Origin: Polytrichum commune
Taxonomy: Eukaryota > Streptophyta > Polytrichopsida > Polytrichales > Polytrichaceae
Length of the DNA stretch: 64,000 nt
Assembly: GCA_950295325.1 (NCBI GenBank)
Contig: OX485803.1
Span: 67,161,554-67,225,553 of the forward strand
Reading direction: 5' to 3'
The notes under the pieces are model-generated. The model saw only the letters and a list, made by a program, of their open reading frames with translations, was not told the origin of the DNA and ran no database searches. Below, piece by piece: positions 21,305-32,643 of the stretch; positions within the stretch are counted from its first letter, which is position 1; every line of letters starts with the position of its first letter. A program made the position numbers and the translations under genes.

Positions 21305-21384
21305 GAACCCAATTGCAAGAATCGAAATGACCAAATGATCAAGAAAAAAGCCACCAAGGCTAACAAGTCAAAGTGACCAATAAG

Positions 21385-21510
21385 GTAGACATGTGCTATT
21401 TGAATACTTCTTTTTTTCTACATCCACTTCTCATAGGATATAGAACACGCAATTGGTGCCAAATGATTAACAAATCTAAATTGTGCCCATAGTCATTTGC
21501 CTCATAATTT
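21385..21510 (+). repeat. Dispersed repeat G, left part only
   Basis: CATCCACTTCTCATAGGATA, GATTAACAAATCTAAATTG, GTCATTTGCCTCATAATTTT; it breaks off before the LINE remnant. Confidence 0.55.
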
Positions 21511-21689
21511 TTAGAGCTCATACCCTCAGATGAGCATTGCATAGGCAACATAGCATGATCATGAGTATACATCCCAACCAACAACCTCCGAACCATAGAA
21601 GGGCTTCACACACTACAAAACATGCTTAGGTCATAACTAAATGTTGTCCTAATAGCCTTGACCACAACAATAAATCACACCCACGACAC

Positions 21690-22910
21690 CTACATCCTCA
21701 ACTAATAGCCTCAACTATATTTATCTAATAAAGAACCACATTAGACACCCATTGTCTCAACACAATCACCTTGTTGAATTACTCATATTAGTAATCGCCC
21801 ACCAAAACAGATGGTCCACTCATAAATTCATGATATAAAATATCAAAGCACATATTGGAATATTAGGAAATGAAATAGTTGACCAACTAGCATATGACAA
21901 TACCACTTTAGATTAACCCAACTTCACACCCCGCATACACGTTGTGCATACCACGCCATACAAGTTGAATGGAGTACCCAACAAAGCACACTATGGAGCA
22001 CTCTAAAACCTACAATCATATATAAGGACATAACACCAAAAGCTAGAATCAATAACAACTCAAGCCAAGTTCACATATGTTGATAAATGGGTATCCAATG
22101 ACCAAATAAACCACAAGCTCTCTAGCCACTTTTGGAAATCCCCATGCATCTCTGAAGCACAAATAACACAATCACCAATACATGGGCAATCACTGAGAAA
22201 CAATTGGCCAAATACACACCCAAACCCAAATTGTACACTATGCCCACACAACAAAGTAGACACTTGGCCACACCTACTATTCACATGCTCAAACCAACAT
22301 ATAAAGAGACTTCGAATGGCCTATCACATCAACGAGGCGCACAAGATAGCACAAACATTCCAATCATATAAATATGCACGATGCTATACTCTATTAACGC
22401 AGATAACCCAAACTCCATGTCTCAAGATATGACAGTCCCATAATGGGTACTAAAATGCACATGCACCCTCACATTGTGTACATACATAATTGGACTAAGA
22501 TCAAACATCTTATGTGTACTTGGTGCCCCTAATGATAGCCAACCCCCACTAACCCCAAACACACTTGAAACCATACAATTCATAGAGTTTGCCTATTACC
22601 ATGATAGATTTTCAACCACTACCATTAGGGAAAGACTCAACAAATATACGCCACTTATTCAAACACTAAGAATAAAAGGATGGAAAGTCAAGTCCCTTGT
22701 CACTATTGTTGCGGTCATCATAGGAGCCATAGACGAACACCCAATCCAAGCTTTAGAACACCTCAAGTTACCCCCAAATGAGAATTGTTTTCTTACCCCC
22801 AAAACATTAAAAATTAAAACTTATGCAACAAATCCACCAAATGGCCATAAAATACCTCACGTATCTAGTACCATACAAAAGAAAACTTGACAACAAACAA
22901 GCCCCCGTGG
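21690..22910 (+). pseudogene. LINE (non-LTR retrotransposon) remnant: RNase H end, zinc motif, C-terminal tail
   Basis: Conceptual translation gives, in order, an RNase H-like end (KAHIGILGNEIVDQLAYD, about 21860-21900, with the typical GN-x-x-x-D-x-LA), a long open stretch from about 22070 to 22432, a knuckle CTLCPHNKVDTWPHLLFTC (about 22235-22290), and a tail IEFAYYHDRF ... LIQTLRIKGWKVKSLVTI ... GAIDEHPI (about 22570-22745), then after a frameshift IHQMAIKYLTYLV and KRKLDNKQAPVEPP ending at a stop near 22911. An open 138-codon stretch (22474-22890) is part of this. Endonuclease and RT core domains are missing. Frames switch at least three times, so it is dead. The tail resembles the C-terminus of a LINE family I recall, but no name can be assigned. 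Confidence 0.75.
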
Positions 22911-23430
22911 AGCCACCGTAAGAGGTTTACTTTTTTAGGTACACATGTTACTAAATGGAGCCTACCTCCTGGAAGGAATGATGTAACCACACCTCAAATA
23001 TGGGTGAAACATGACCAAGGTAAATAAATATCCCCCAAAAAGTGAATTCTAACTCTTTGAGAATAGTTTCGAAGAAAAAAATTATATTTTGTAGTGTGTT
23101 AAACCCAAAAGAAGGGGAAAAAATCGTTGGGTTTGGCTTTTGCTATGTGCGGTAAAGTGTGCAATCAATTATAAGGCCATGTCAGTATTCTATTTCCATG
23201 TTATTAGTGGTCAAGGGTTTGCCTTTATCATTTTACTAGATCTCATGGTACTCATTTATCTTAATACAATGATTGTGTACTAAAACCCTCCTACAACTAT
23301 GCATTTAGATTAAATTGAGTAAAAGGCGTAGCATGTAACACAAACAACCACATGGAATCTATGGCTAAAGCTTTGAAGAGATTGTGGAAATATATGTATA
23401 TATATAGCTTTATGTACGATTTTCACTTGG
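22911..23430. other. No gene seen
   Basis: May contain the 3' UTR of the LINE at the start; the rest is unrecognised. Confidence 0.4.
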
Positions 23431-23554
23431 TAGAGAGTTGGCGCCATTCCTACGCTAAGCACCCTTCATTTGTAATATGAAGATAGCAGAAGAGAAGATA
23501 AGAAGGAAGCTTCTTTCTTTGCAATTCACAAAGAATGAAGGTTAGTATTATATT

Positions 23555-23628
23555 GCATTCTTAGCTCAGTTGGATAGAGCAACAACCTTCTAAGTTGAAG
23601 GTCACATGTTCAAATCATGTACGATGCT
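23555..23628 (+). tRNA. trnR-UCU: Mitochondrial-type tRNA-Arg(UCU), decayed nuclear copy
   Basis: 74 nt with a near-complete cloverleaf. Acceptor stem GCATTCT/CGATGC has one C-C mismatch, the D arm is GCTC...GAGC, anticodon loop CTTCTAA gives UCU, and the T arm ACATG-TTCAAAT-CATGT is perfect. The 27-43 pair is A-A. CCA is not encoded. The start TTAGCTCAGTTGGATAGAGC is bacterial/mitochondrial in style. Likely non-functional in the nucleus. Confidence 0.8.
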
Positions 23629-23773
23629 TAAAGAAAGTGCATAATAAATGTCTCAATAATATATACAACATTACATGCATCTACCGATTAGTGTAAAACC
23701 ATTAAAGGTTACATACCATACATACACGCATGGATTAACCAATTTATAAATAAATAATTTATTATGTATTTGG

Positions 23774-23855
23774 GGGAGAGTGGCTGAGTGGTTAAAACAA
23801 CATACTGTAAATTTGTTGAAGGTTTTCTACGTACATTCGAATCATGCCTCTCCCA
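23774..23855 (+). tRNA. trnY-GUA: Mitochondrial-type tRNA-Tyr(GUA), decayed nuclear copy
   Basis: 82 nt with a long variable arm, as in organellar tRNA-Tyr. Acceptor stem GGGAGAG pairs with CTCTCCC plus A73, anticodon loop CTGTAAA gives GUA, the variable arm is GAAGGTTTTCTACGT, and the T loop contains TTCGAAT. Compared with the mitochondrial gene as I recall it, the D arm reads GGCTGAG for GGCCGAG, one base is missing before the anticodon stem, one anticodon-stem pair is T-T and the T stem is mismatched. Confidence 0.85.
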
Positions 23856-23974
23856 TCCTGCATACTCCGTATCTAAAAAATAAAATCGAAGGACTTGCTT
23901 TGTGCTTATCCTTTCATGGAACCAAATTAAGTGGAACTTTCCCATAAACATTCAATACTTTGGTATTTGAACCC

Positions 23975-24013
23975 TCTCCAAACCGTACGAGATGGTCTCC
24001 CATCATATGGCTC
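23975..24013 (-). ncRNA. Group II intron domain V fossil
   Basis: On the minus strand it reads GAGCCATATGATGGGAGACC and on to CATCTCGTACGGTTTGGAG. This matches the domain V pattern: the AGC triad near the 5' end, a GATGG-GAGA-CCATC hairpin with a GNRA loop, a two-base bulge, and a lower helix closing with GTACGGTTT. Flanking intron sequence was not matched to a named intron. Confidence 0.65.
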
Positions 24014-24229
24014 TCCAATTCAACCTTTATTCAAATTTGCTTTTGTCATTAGATTATGGCTTGCTTTTCTGGTGATTGCCCCCCAAGGGGCTTAAGTACC
24101 ATAAAGCAACTTCTTCTTTCTTTTTTCTTTTTCTTTTTTTCACTACAACAATAATGAGGAAGTCTAGCGATAGAAATAAAATCATTATTCATTGCGCACC
24201 CGTTCACATGTTCCCATTCACGTTGGTGT

Positions 24230-24560
24230 AAAAAAATGGATGTTACTTTTTATTTGAAGTATTTAACTAGAACACATATGAACATCTTATTCTTTATCAA
24301 AGTGAAAACCCTTGAACACAAAAAGTGATCATATAATCTCCCCCCCCCCCCCCCCCCCACCACGCCCTCAATCATGTTGACTACTGGACCTAGAATGGTT
24401 GACATATTTGAACATGTAATCCAATTTGTCTGGTGTCCATTCTAATAACCACACAACTATAGGTGTCCATATTATTGCTACATTGGAATTAGGTGCGTCT
24501 ATCTTAGTATGTAACATGGAAGAGAGGATGCCATTACATCTCTATTGTGCAACCCTCTAT
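24230..24560 (+). repeat. Dispersed repeat G with a 19-C run
   Basis: Contains CTCCCCCC... (C run 24340-24358), GGACCTAGAATGGTTGAC, CTGGTGTCCATTCTAATAAC and ATAGGTGTCC, in the same order as other G copies. Confidence 0.7.
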
Positions 24561-24842
24561 TTTTGGCAAACATCTTATCAACACATTTGCAAAGAATCTC
24601 ATTGAACCCTAGCTTTTGTCATCTAGGTTTATTGAATATATAACAAGCTTCATCAACCGATGGCCCCTCGACGCTTGGAAGAGTTTTTGCCAAGCCAATC
24701 TACCATAGTCCCCAAGATGATGCCACATATTGATTTCAAGCTTCGAGATCGGCCATGCCTCATCATTGAGGCCTTGTCATTCCCTGCCAACGGAGATGGT
24801 TCATAAAAGCAATGCCACGAAGGAGATGCCAAATGTCATTAA
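24561..24842. other. No gene seen
   Basis: One 61-codon ORF starts here and ends inside MITE B; no domain. Confidence 0.4.
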
Positions 24843-25232
24843 GGCCGGTTTACACGAGTCCCAAGTCTTAAGTTCCAAGTCACTCGAGGTCAATCTGGGC
24901 AATCTCAACCCTTGAGAGCATGGAAGTTGGGACTTCCCACTCCACACACGTGTCCCAAGTTCTAAGCTTCAAGTATGACATGGATGCTTACATGGCAACA
25001 CTTTTTGGAGGTGAGGTTTTGAGAATCGTGTTGAGAATTGGGTCCAGCAACAAGCTTGACCTAACTCTCAACACTACTCCCGAGAATATGTTTGCATAGA
25101 ATTACCAAGATCCGCGCTTAATGAGTATAAACCATATTTTAATGCCTTCTTGAGGCTCAAGAGTTGGGACTTTGCCTCCATGTTGAGATTTGGTAAGATG
25201 AGTGGGACTTGGAACATCATATGAACCGGCCC
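24843..25232 (-). mobile_element. MITE family B, copy 3 (390 bp) with TAA target duplication
   Basis: GGCCGGTTTACACGAGTCCC at the left, ATCATATGAACCGGCCC at the right, with TAA at 24840-24842 and 25233-25235. The interior is the reverse of copies 1 and 2 (GACATGGATGCTTACATGGC, GGACTTTGCCTCCATGTTG). Confidence 0.85.
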
Positions 25233-25924
25233 TAACCCTTGTAGAACACACCGTCTAAATTATGGTTATATACACAATTTTTACGGGCTTCACCAGGTTC
25301 ATAATTCATGTTTTTAATAATCATGGTTTGAACACTTATCTGATACACTATGTCAAAGAGAAACTAATATCACACTCATGCTTGACAATGATGATCAAAA
25401 GTTAACGTGTGTAGTTGCATCCAAGTGCATCCATGTTGCGCATTTGAATTTGAAATCGTCAATAACATCAAGGCATTCAATTGATTCAAAAAGTGTACGT
25501 GAGGGAAAAGTTAATTTTAGATAAGATTACTTTTGACCTAATTACCTTAAAATGGAACTATGTAGCCCGTATATGTGTTTTCTGTATGGGCTTTGGATCT
25601 TTAAGGATTAAGCTTACCAAAGACAAAGGGGGAATTCTCTCCCAAAATCCAATCAAGTTGCTCCTTTGGAGTAATCCTCCCAAAGGACCTTGCCTTGAAG
25701 GGCACAAGACCATCTTAAAATTAAAAATTAAAAAAATTGAAGGACTCAACTTGTTTTCATAGTAATGTACTACCTAACTTATAGCCATACCACCGCTTAA
25801 GAATCTATGGGCACAAACCATGTATCATCCTTCAATGGACACTATATTGAAACAATGAGCCACATACAATTCTCGTTGATTTTAGCTACATATACATTAA
25901 CAAAACTTGGAGGAAGAACTCTTT
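25233..25924. other. No gene seen
   Basis: A 93-codon ORF (25481-25762) shows no domain. Confidence 0.4.
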
Positions 25925-26150
25925 AGCATGCGAGTGCACCTTCCATCCATTTAACATGAATAGTATGCAAACCAATTGGTATTATTTCTAGTTAAATTAG
26001 ACTCTCGAATCATCCTTTACGACCCCAAATGAGTTCCGTCCGAGTCATTTGAGATGAATCGGTCCCCAATCTATTGGAATCCAAGTTTTATGTTAAATGG
26101 ATGAAAGATATGCTCGTATGCAATAATTCGCTCTCTCCAACAGACTTGTC
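25925..26150 (+). repeat. Dispersed repeat J, copy 1
   Basis: CATTTAACATGAATAGTATG, GTCATTTGAGATGAATCGG, TTTATGTTAAATGGATGAAA and GCTCGTATGCAATAATTC follow the order of the copies at 32.2 and 34.5 kb. Confidence 0.6.
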
Positions 26151-26409
26151 CTCTCAAGTTTTTTTTTTAAAAATTATCGTATGTGAGTCTCTCCTTAGAA
26201 CTAACACTTGAGTATATGTGGACAAACCGTTTTTCCAAAAATGATAAGAGATGTGCACCTGTGGGGACAAAAATATCAAATGACAACAACAAAAGCAACA
26301 ACACAACAACCACAACTTTGAATATTCATATTCTATGCTCGTCGATCACGATAATTGTGTAGTTTTGCAATCCAGTGCACATCATATTTTAGTGGTTTCA
26401 AGTCCCCAT

Positions 26410-26760
26410 GAAGGTAGATGCCCCTAACTAGGTTACTTATCTAATTGGACACAAATAAGTGAATGGTATGTGGGTTGATGTGGCCCCAAGTGCAAATATC
26501 AAGAAGACATATGGTTAAAGAGATTGAAGTGTGTGCTCAAAAACATAATAAATATTCTAGACTCAATAATCAACATAATTGGGAGAACCTATATGACCAT
26601 TTAACAAGCACATGTATTTTCACTTTGATAATGCACAAGATATTCATTTGAGCTCCAAAAACAATAAGGAAAGTGGCTACAACTTTAATTTGGATTTGGT
26701 AACCATCTCGTACTAATCGCGTATTTCATGTCCTAGGAGAAGTGGGCTAGTTAGAAAGAG
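26410..26760 (-). repeat. Dispersed repeat G, minus copy
   Basis: GTGTGCTCAAAAACATAATA, TATGACCATTTAACAAGCAC, TTGAGCTCCAAAAACAATAA, GGAAAGTGGCTACAAC and TCCTAGGAGAAGTGGGCTAG. The 62-codon ORF here is not a gene. Confidence 0.7.
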
Positions 26761-29239
26761 TAACAATTTAAGACCCGTCTACCTTAAGTCCAGCATCATA
26801 TTTGTTTTGAGAAGACATCTCTCAACCATATATGGCTTCATTGGCTTTAAGTTTTCACCCCAACTACAAGTACAAACACACCTCTTCCTTTAATGAGAGC
26901 CTCGTGGTTTCTATGTGAATAATGAAGGCCTTTGTTTACACAAGTTATGGACTATTTCACTCCCTAACAATTCACTAGTGTGATAGGAATCCATGGGCAA
27001 TCAATGGAGTTATCCATAAAGTCCCTCAAACAAGGGCGAAACCATGGATTTATCCTTCTTTGAGAACTTTTTTTCTTTCTTAAGAGCTCGTAAGTTCGTC
27101 GTGTATCAAAGCCTATTTTAAAAGTTGGATGAAATTTTGGGGATTTTCTTTTTTTCTCGTTTAAATTTTGAGAGATCTAACGAGCTTTGGGACCTTTAGG
27201 ATCTACAATAGGGTATGCGCATGGGGCATGCTATTCTGAATCCTAGATCAGCTTATGCAAGGCTAGCTTGGCCCACCCATCCTGTAAGACAAGCTGAAAA
27301 GTCAATTTTACTAGCCCAACACCACTCTTTGTGAATGGTGATTTTAAGGATTATGAAAACTTGGATGAATTTGTATTTATTCTCATAACCTCAAGGTTTG
27401 GGACTAAATCCATGTTTTCATATGCTTTACTTTACGGATAACGCTAATCTTTCTCAATGATTCCGAATGAGCCCAACAACTCAAAGAAATAATATTTAGC
27501 GTGTCCAAGAACCAAAGAGATATGAACCCTAAATCATGATCATTGTGGCTTTCAGCCCAACCATTGAATGTGGTCCAAAGAAGAAGGATGCAAATTCATT
27601 CAAGCACTTAAGTAAATTGCATGGTTTCATTCTTTTATTTTCTCAAACAACGTTTAAGACCAAGAGACAAAGAGAGAACAAAACCAATGCTTTGAAAAAT
27701 GTTGTGAATAGAATGTATTGTTTGCCAACAAGTAGGCAAGGGCATTAGGACTCATGTTAGGTTTAGGGATAATACATGCCTTGGAACATGTGACCTAGAA
27801 AGGGTCTAGTGCACTTGGCTAGTCTCCCAATATAGGTATCTTTAAAAACCTTTCTTTTTGTTCATCATCATGGAAGTTTGGTATGCAACCGTTATTGTTA
27901 TTTGAAGATATTTCATTGGTGTTTTCTTTTTCACAAAGTGATGTCTTTTAAACTAGATGGTTGCTTAGTTGAAGAGTGGTGTATGACATTGCAAACACGT
28001 GCGATGGTGATGGTTGGAGGGACAACATACCAACTAAGGCAGTTGATGCATGTTTAGATACGTTGTATTGGCTACGTTTTAAATTTATTGTTTAGAGGGT
28101 GGAAGTAATTCTTCATGGAAATTTGTTGCATTCTTTGGGTTTCAAACCATCAATAAGTCAGTTTGTATAACATGAAAGAAGGTGAAACCATATTACATAT
28201 TTGCATCCATCATGAATGATGCAAGTAGGGGCCCGAGAGGTCAGACATCTGAGAAAGTTTGTTTTAACAATATCTCCACAAAAATTGACCATACCTAAAT
28301 ACGAGGAGTTGGGAAGTTCAAATATAAGCCATTAAACATCCATTCTCCTAGATATGTTCCAAAATAAGTTGAACCGTTTTTTTGATGAATTTATACATTA
28401 GACAATCATTTATCCATGTAAGAAAATCAGAATACTAGGACCCGTGTTGTCCCAACCCATTGCACTCATGATCTTCCTCTAACTCACCCACCCTATTGTT
28501 GAAGGGGGGGGGGGGGGAGGAGGGGGACAATGCCTACCTTGTCACCTCACCTTCTTTTTTTTGTCCTCCATTTTCAGAACGATTGGGAATGATGGGGAAC
28601 CTAGAGACTTGTATTGGAGCCAATGAACGATTTGTTGCATGCTAATAACCATAATTAGGTGTGGTACAACCAAATGTTCACAATACCTACTATGATTGGC
28701 CTTGCTTGCACGAGTAATTTATAGATGAGATTCCAAGACATCATACAACCAAAACCCTCGTTTAGAAAGTTTTTTTTCTAAAATAATGTCCCTGTTGCAA
28801 TCATGTCACTGCAATGACAAGTAAGGAAGGGCTAACTTACACTTTTCACCACGTGCATTAGAAATGATTCATCTCACTTGAAATTATGGGAAATGTTTTT
28901 TTTATGGAGACTCAACTTCAAACATCACTTACCATCATCCATTTTTCAATGTTTTGTCATCAAGAGGCCCCATTCTTTGGCAGGAATCCATACGTGCATG
29001 CACACATGGAATATTCAACATACATGCACTCTAGCTATGGAGCTTGATTTTGTCATGTTTTCAAGTACTCAACCCATCTAGTAACTTTCGGTTGTACTTA
29101 GGGTGCGCATATCCATTGGAAAGTAGAAACGGAAACATTGATGTTACCTTCGTACCAAAACTTTTTCAATTTTTATGCTTTTGGGAGGTTCATAGTTGAA
29201 GTCTATAGGGTAAACGTGTGTTATCCAATTTATTTAAAA
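26761..29239. other. 2.5 kb without a recognisable gene
   Basis: AT-rich single-copy-looking DNA. The longest ORFs (70 and 67 codons) have no domain. Contains a 14-G run (28504-28517). Confidence 0.4.
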
Positions 29240-29620
29240 AAAATCTTTGCACCCACTTCTCGTAGGATATGAATCACTCAATTAATGTGAGATCATTCGC
29301 AACTCTAAATAATGTCCGTAGCCATTTGCCTCATCAATTTCAGATATTATAAACATATTTTTTCAATATGAACATGAAGATTCTTGTGCTCATTTAAGTG
29401 GTCATGTGGGTCCTTCTAATCATGTTGACTATTGAACCTATATTAGTTAGCCTATTTTGAGCACGTAGTCTGATGGGTTCAAGTTATGTTAAATACATGT
29501 TTTTTTGGTGTCCGTTTTTAATTTCACACCTGACCACAATTTTACCACTCAAATATAGGCGTTCATTTAATTGTTATTTTTGATGTAGCCACATCTACCT
29601 TAGTTTATTTTTGGTGTTCC
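29240..29620 (+). repeat. Dispersed repeat G, near full length
   Basis: CACCCACTTCTCGTAGGATA, GTCCGTAGCCATTTGCCTCA, GAACATGAAGATTCTTGTG, TGACTATTGAACCTATATTA, TTTTTTTGGTGTCCGTTTTT and CACTCAAATATAGGCGTTC in order. Here the C-run site reads GGGTCCTTCTAATC. Confidence 0.75.
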
Positions 29621-31190
29621 TCCATCAAGAGACCATCTTGTTTGCCAAACCTTCATATGATACCCACATATACATGTAGAGCATATTGCACAACACATGA
29701 AATATTCATACGTATAAGTGTGATTGTTGGTTATGGATATTACTTTTGTAAAATGTACTTCCTTTAAGCAGTCAACTCGTCTAGTAGCCTGTGTTTGTAA
29801 TTAGGGTGTGTTTCAATTTTGGCGTGGAAAAGGAATGTTGATGCCATTTTGACATCATTCTCGTATAGTAGGTAATGTATTCTAGGAAGTTCATAGTTTT
29901 CCGCTTTATAAATCCATCTTGCATGCATGATGGGAAAGACGGAAAGTTTGTTTAGAATTGCTAAGGTGTGTGTATCCAAAACCAACATGAACCTAGCTAG
30001 AATTGGGATTGCGCTCAATATTGAACACATGAGCGACATAAATGTTTTCTCATTTGTTTGATCAAGGTGACTTCATCGAGGCATGGGTCTCCCATGCATT
30101 GTACCTTCATACTTTAGCCTTGTTTTCTGGATGTCTTGGGACAATCAATCCATACTTTTTTATTCTTGGGAGATACCAAATAAGTCTTGAATGGAACATA
30201 GTTTCCATGAGGAAGAGATTGTTTCCTTGGTCCATGGTGAACCACACATTCAAACACATCCATCTTAATCATAATACGTCATACAATTTCAAAGTTCTCC
30301 AATAGTGTGCGTAATCTCTTCCATGTGGAGAAACCAATGCCTTAATCCATAAAGGACATTAGGGCTTGTTATGGTACAACAAATATATACACCCTTCTTA
30401 CCATGTGCCAATATTGATTATGGGATTCCAACTACATGTACATAGTACAAAATGTTATGGAGGAAGTGAATAAGGTAGCCAACCAAGTCCCGACCACCAC
30501 CCCATTTTTGTAGCTTCAGCCAACTTATTTCCATGCAACACGATATCAATCTTTGATTGGTGTTGACATATCATGGTCAAAATCCAACTTAACCAAATGT
30601 CAGTGGTTAAGTCGATAACTAGGTTTCAACTGCATGAATATTCAGGTGCCACAATTATCAGTTACAGGTTTAAGTGTTCTTAGTTGATTGGCTATTAGAA
30701 AGAGGATAAACTAAATCATGATTACAGGCTGAAGAAAACATCCACTTTAAATATTCATAATAATTTGGTTATGACAAAAAAAACATTTGGAAAATCATGG
30801 AGTCCTTATATTTCCTCCCAGGGGGTGGAAACTTCATTGGAAACCTAAATGACGTGCATGGTTGTATCACATACATGTGAATGCATGGTATCGATAATTA
30901 TCATCAATAGTGGAATCTAAGAACCTTCCCACGGGTATCTAGATTGTAATACTAGTCATCTATTGATATTTGATGGGCATGTTAAGGTCAGTAAATCTCT
31001 TTATACCCAAGTTATTATTTGGGTCGATACCATTTTGAACCATAGGGACAATATGACAATTTTGCCCACGCATGAAGGTCTTTGCATGATATATGGACCC
31101 AAATGGGATCGAAAACAAAATCACCATCAAATGCCCATACCTTACTTGTATGGAAAAACGTGAAGTTCTCATTATAGAGACCCGAATGGT
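29621..31190. other. No gene seen
   Basis: ORFs of 91, 87, 70 and 66 codons overlap on both strands and lack any domain. Confidence 0.4.
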
Positions 31191-32214
31191 ATTTTAATCT
31201 ATCTAAAAAAAGAGGTACCAAACCAACTTTGGATACTACCATCTTTTAGTGGAGCATGGTAGCATACTAGGTTGACACATGTAATACATGCCTATGGCAT
31301 TTGTGTATATGTCCATACATGTAAGGTAGATGCGCCTAATTCGGAGTGCAAGCTTAAATCGTCATCCGTTTATAGGGCCAAAATGAACAACTAACACTCT
31401 CTAAAAGATACATAATTGAACATTTTGAATCCCAAAAGTGATTATTGCACATTATTTGACTTTGGAAATGATCTTAAACCCCCCCAAATGAGTTGGAACT
31501 TTTTTGAGGTCAAATTATCTCCATATAATAATTTCTAGGCTATAAAAGAGTTAATTGCATTTAGAATATTACCGAACACCGGGGGGTTACACCCCTAGTG
31601 CCAAGAATCTTGGGAATTTCATGAGAATCATACCTCAATTATATTGGGTCACCCTTGCAAAATAAACAATTCTCATCTTGAGTATTATTCAGTTCAGAAT
31701 GGCAACCCGTTAGGTGGGGTGGACCAGGGGAATGGTAACCAAACACATGATACATTTTTTTATTTAAACAAATTCATGCATGCATGCCAGCCGTGTGGTC
31801 CTAACACAAGATATGCATGTCGCATCAAGTAAAGATTGTAGATGTGATAGCATGTATAGAATCCTTATAGAATCTTAGGCGATGGGATTTGAGGCGAGCT
31901 CACAATCCTACACCCAAGGTTCCCAATTAGGAAAGAGTGCCCAACCTCGGTGTTGTGTAGTATCAAGTTTTCACCTTGCTAAAGGATGAGTGTAGATAGA
32001 CACCACGAATTATTAGCCCTACATAAAGCTAACATACATTAGAGAAGGTTTGATTGTACTAAACATAATTACCTACTTGTGCTGCCATGTTTGTTAAATT
32101 TGACATTATGTTACCAACATTAAGTAACAATAACCTAGACTATTGGCAATATTAAGTCCAATTGACAAATAAGTATAGTAGGTTGCCTATTACAATTGTC
32201 TCACCGGCATTGCA
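31191..32214. other. No gene seen; possible J fragments
   Basis: The words around 31470-31530 (CCCCCCAAATGAGTTGG, AATTATCTCCATATAATAAT) hint at an eroded J copy. Nothing coding. Confidence 0.35.
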
Positions 32215-32643
32215 GGTAGGGGATAGAGGGAATAATTGTTTACGAGTGTACCTCTCATTCATCCAACGTAGAAACCTTAGAATAGTATGCATCCCAAAGG
32301 TTACTATTTTTATTGGTTCGACATATGAATTAGTTTTAAAGGCCCAAAATTAGTGTGGTCAAAGTCATTTGAGATGATTCGGCAACAAACCTAGAGGATG
32401 TCAAGTTTTTATGCTGGAAGGATGAGAAGTACGCTCATATGTATATAGTAATCCTAAAAACCTAAGAAAAAATGCATCACAGAGGTCACTATTTCTTAGA
32501 GGTTTGACATATGAATTAACTTTAAAGGCTCTGAATTAGTGTGCCCAAGGCCATGTAAGATGAATCGGCAACAAACCTATAGGGAATCAAGTTTCTTATG
32601 TTGGATGGATGAGAGGTACGCTCATATGTATATAGTAATCCCA
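32215..32643 (+). repeat. Repeat J with a 187-bp direct duplication
   Basis: The block from TTTGACATATGAATTA-like sequence to ACGCTCATATGTATATAGTA occurs twice; the ends ACGCTCATATG fall at 32431 and 32618, 187 bp apart. The first unit starts with ACGAGTGTACCTCTCATTCA. Confidence 0.75.

Larger units (their letters stand above)
23430..24050 (+). other. Probable nuclear copy of mitochondrial DNA (NUMT)
   Basis: Within 460 bp lie two plant mitochondrial-type tRNAs on the plus strand (23555 and 23774) and a group II intron domain V on the minus strand (23975-24013), a combination expected in plant mitochondrial DNA. Edges are uncertain. Multiple C-to-T and G-to-A differences from the mitochondrial sequences as I remember them suggest long residence in methylated nuclear DNA. 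Confidence 0.7.

Noticed and set aside
22474..22890. 138-codon ORF as an independent gene
   Set aside because: It is the frame-shifted tail of a LINE whose zinc knuckle and RNase H end lie just upstream.
24340..24358. Poly-C and poly-G runs as functional quadruplex or i-motif sites
   Set aside because: Several sit at the same site in repeat G and probably reflect slippage; lengths may be affected by sequencing error.
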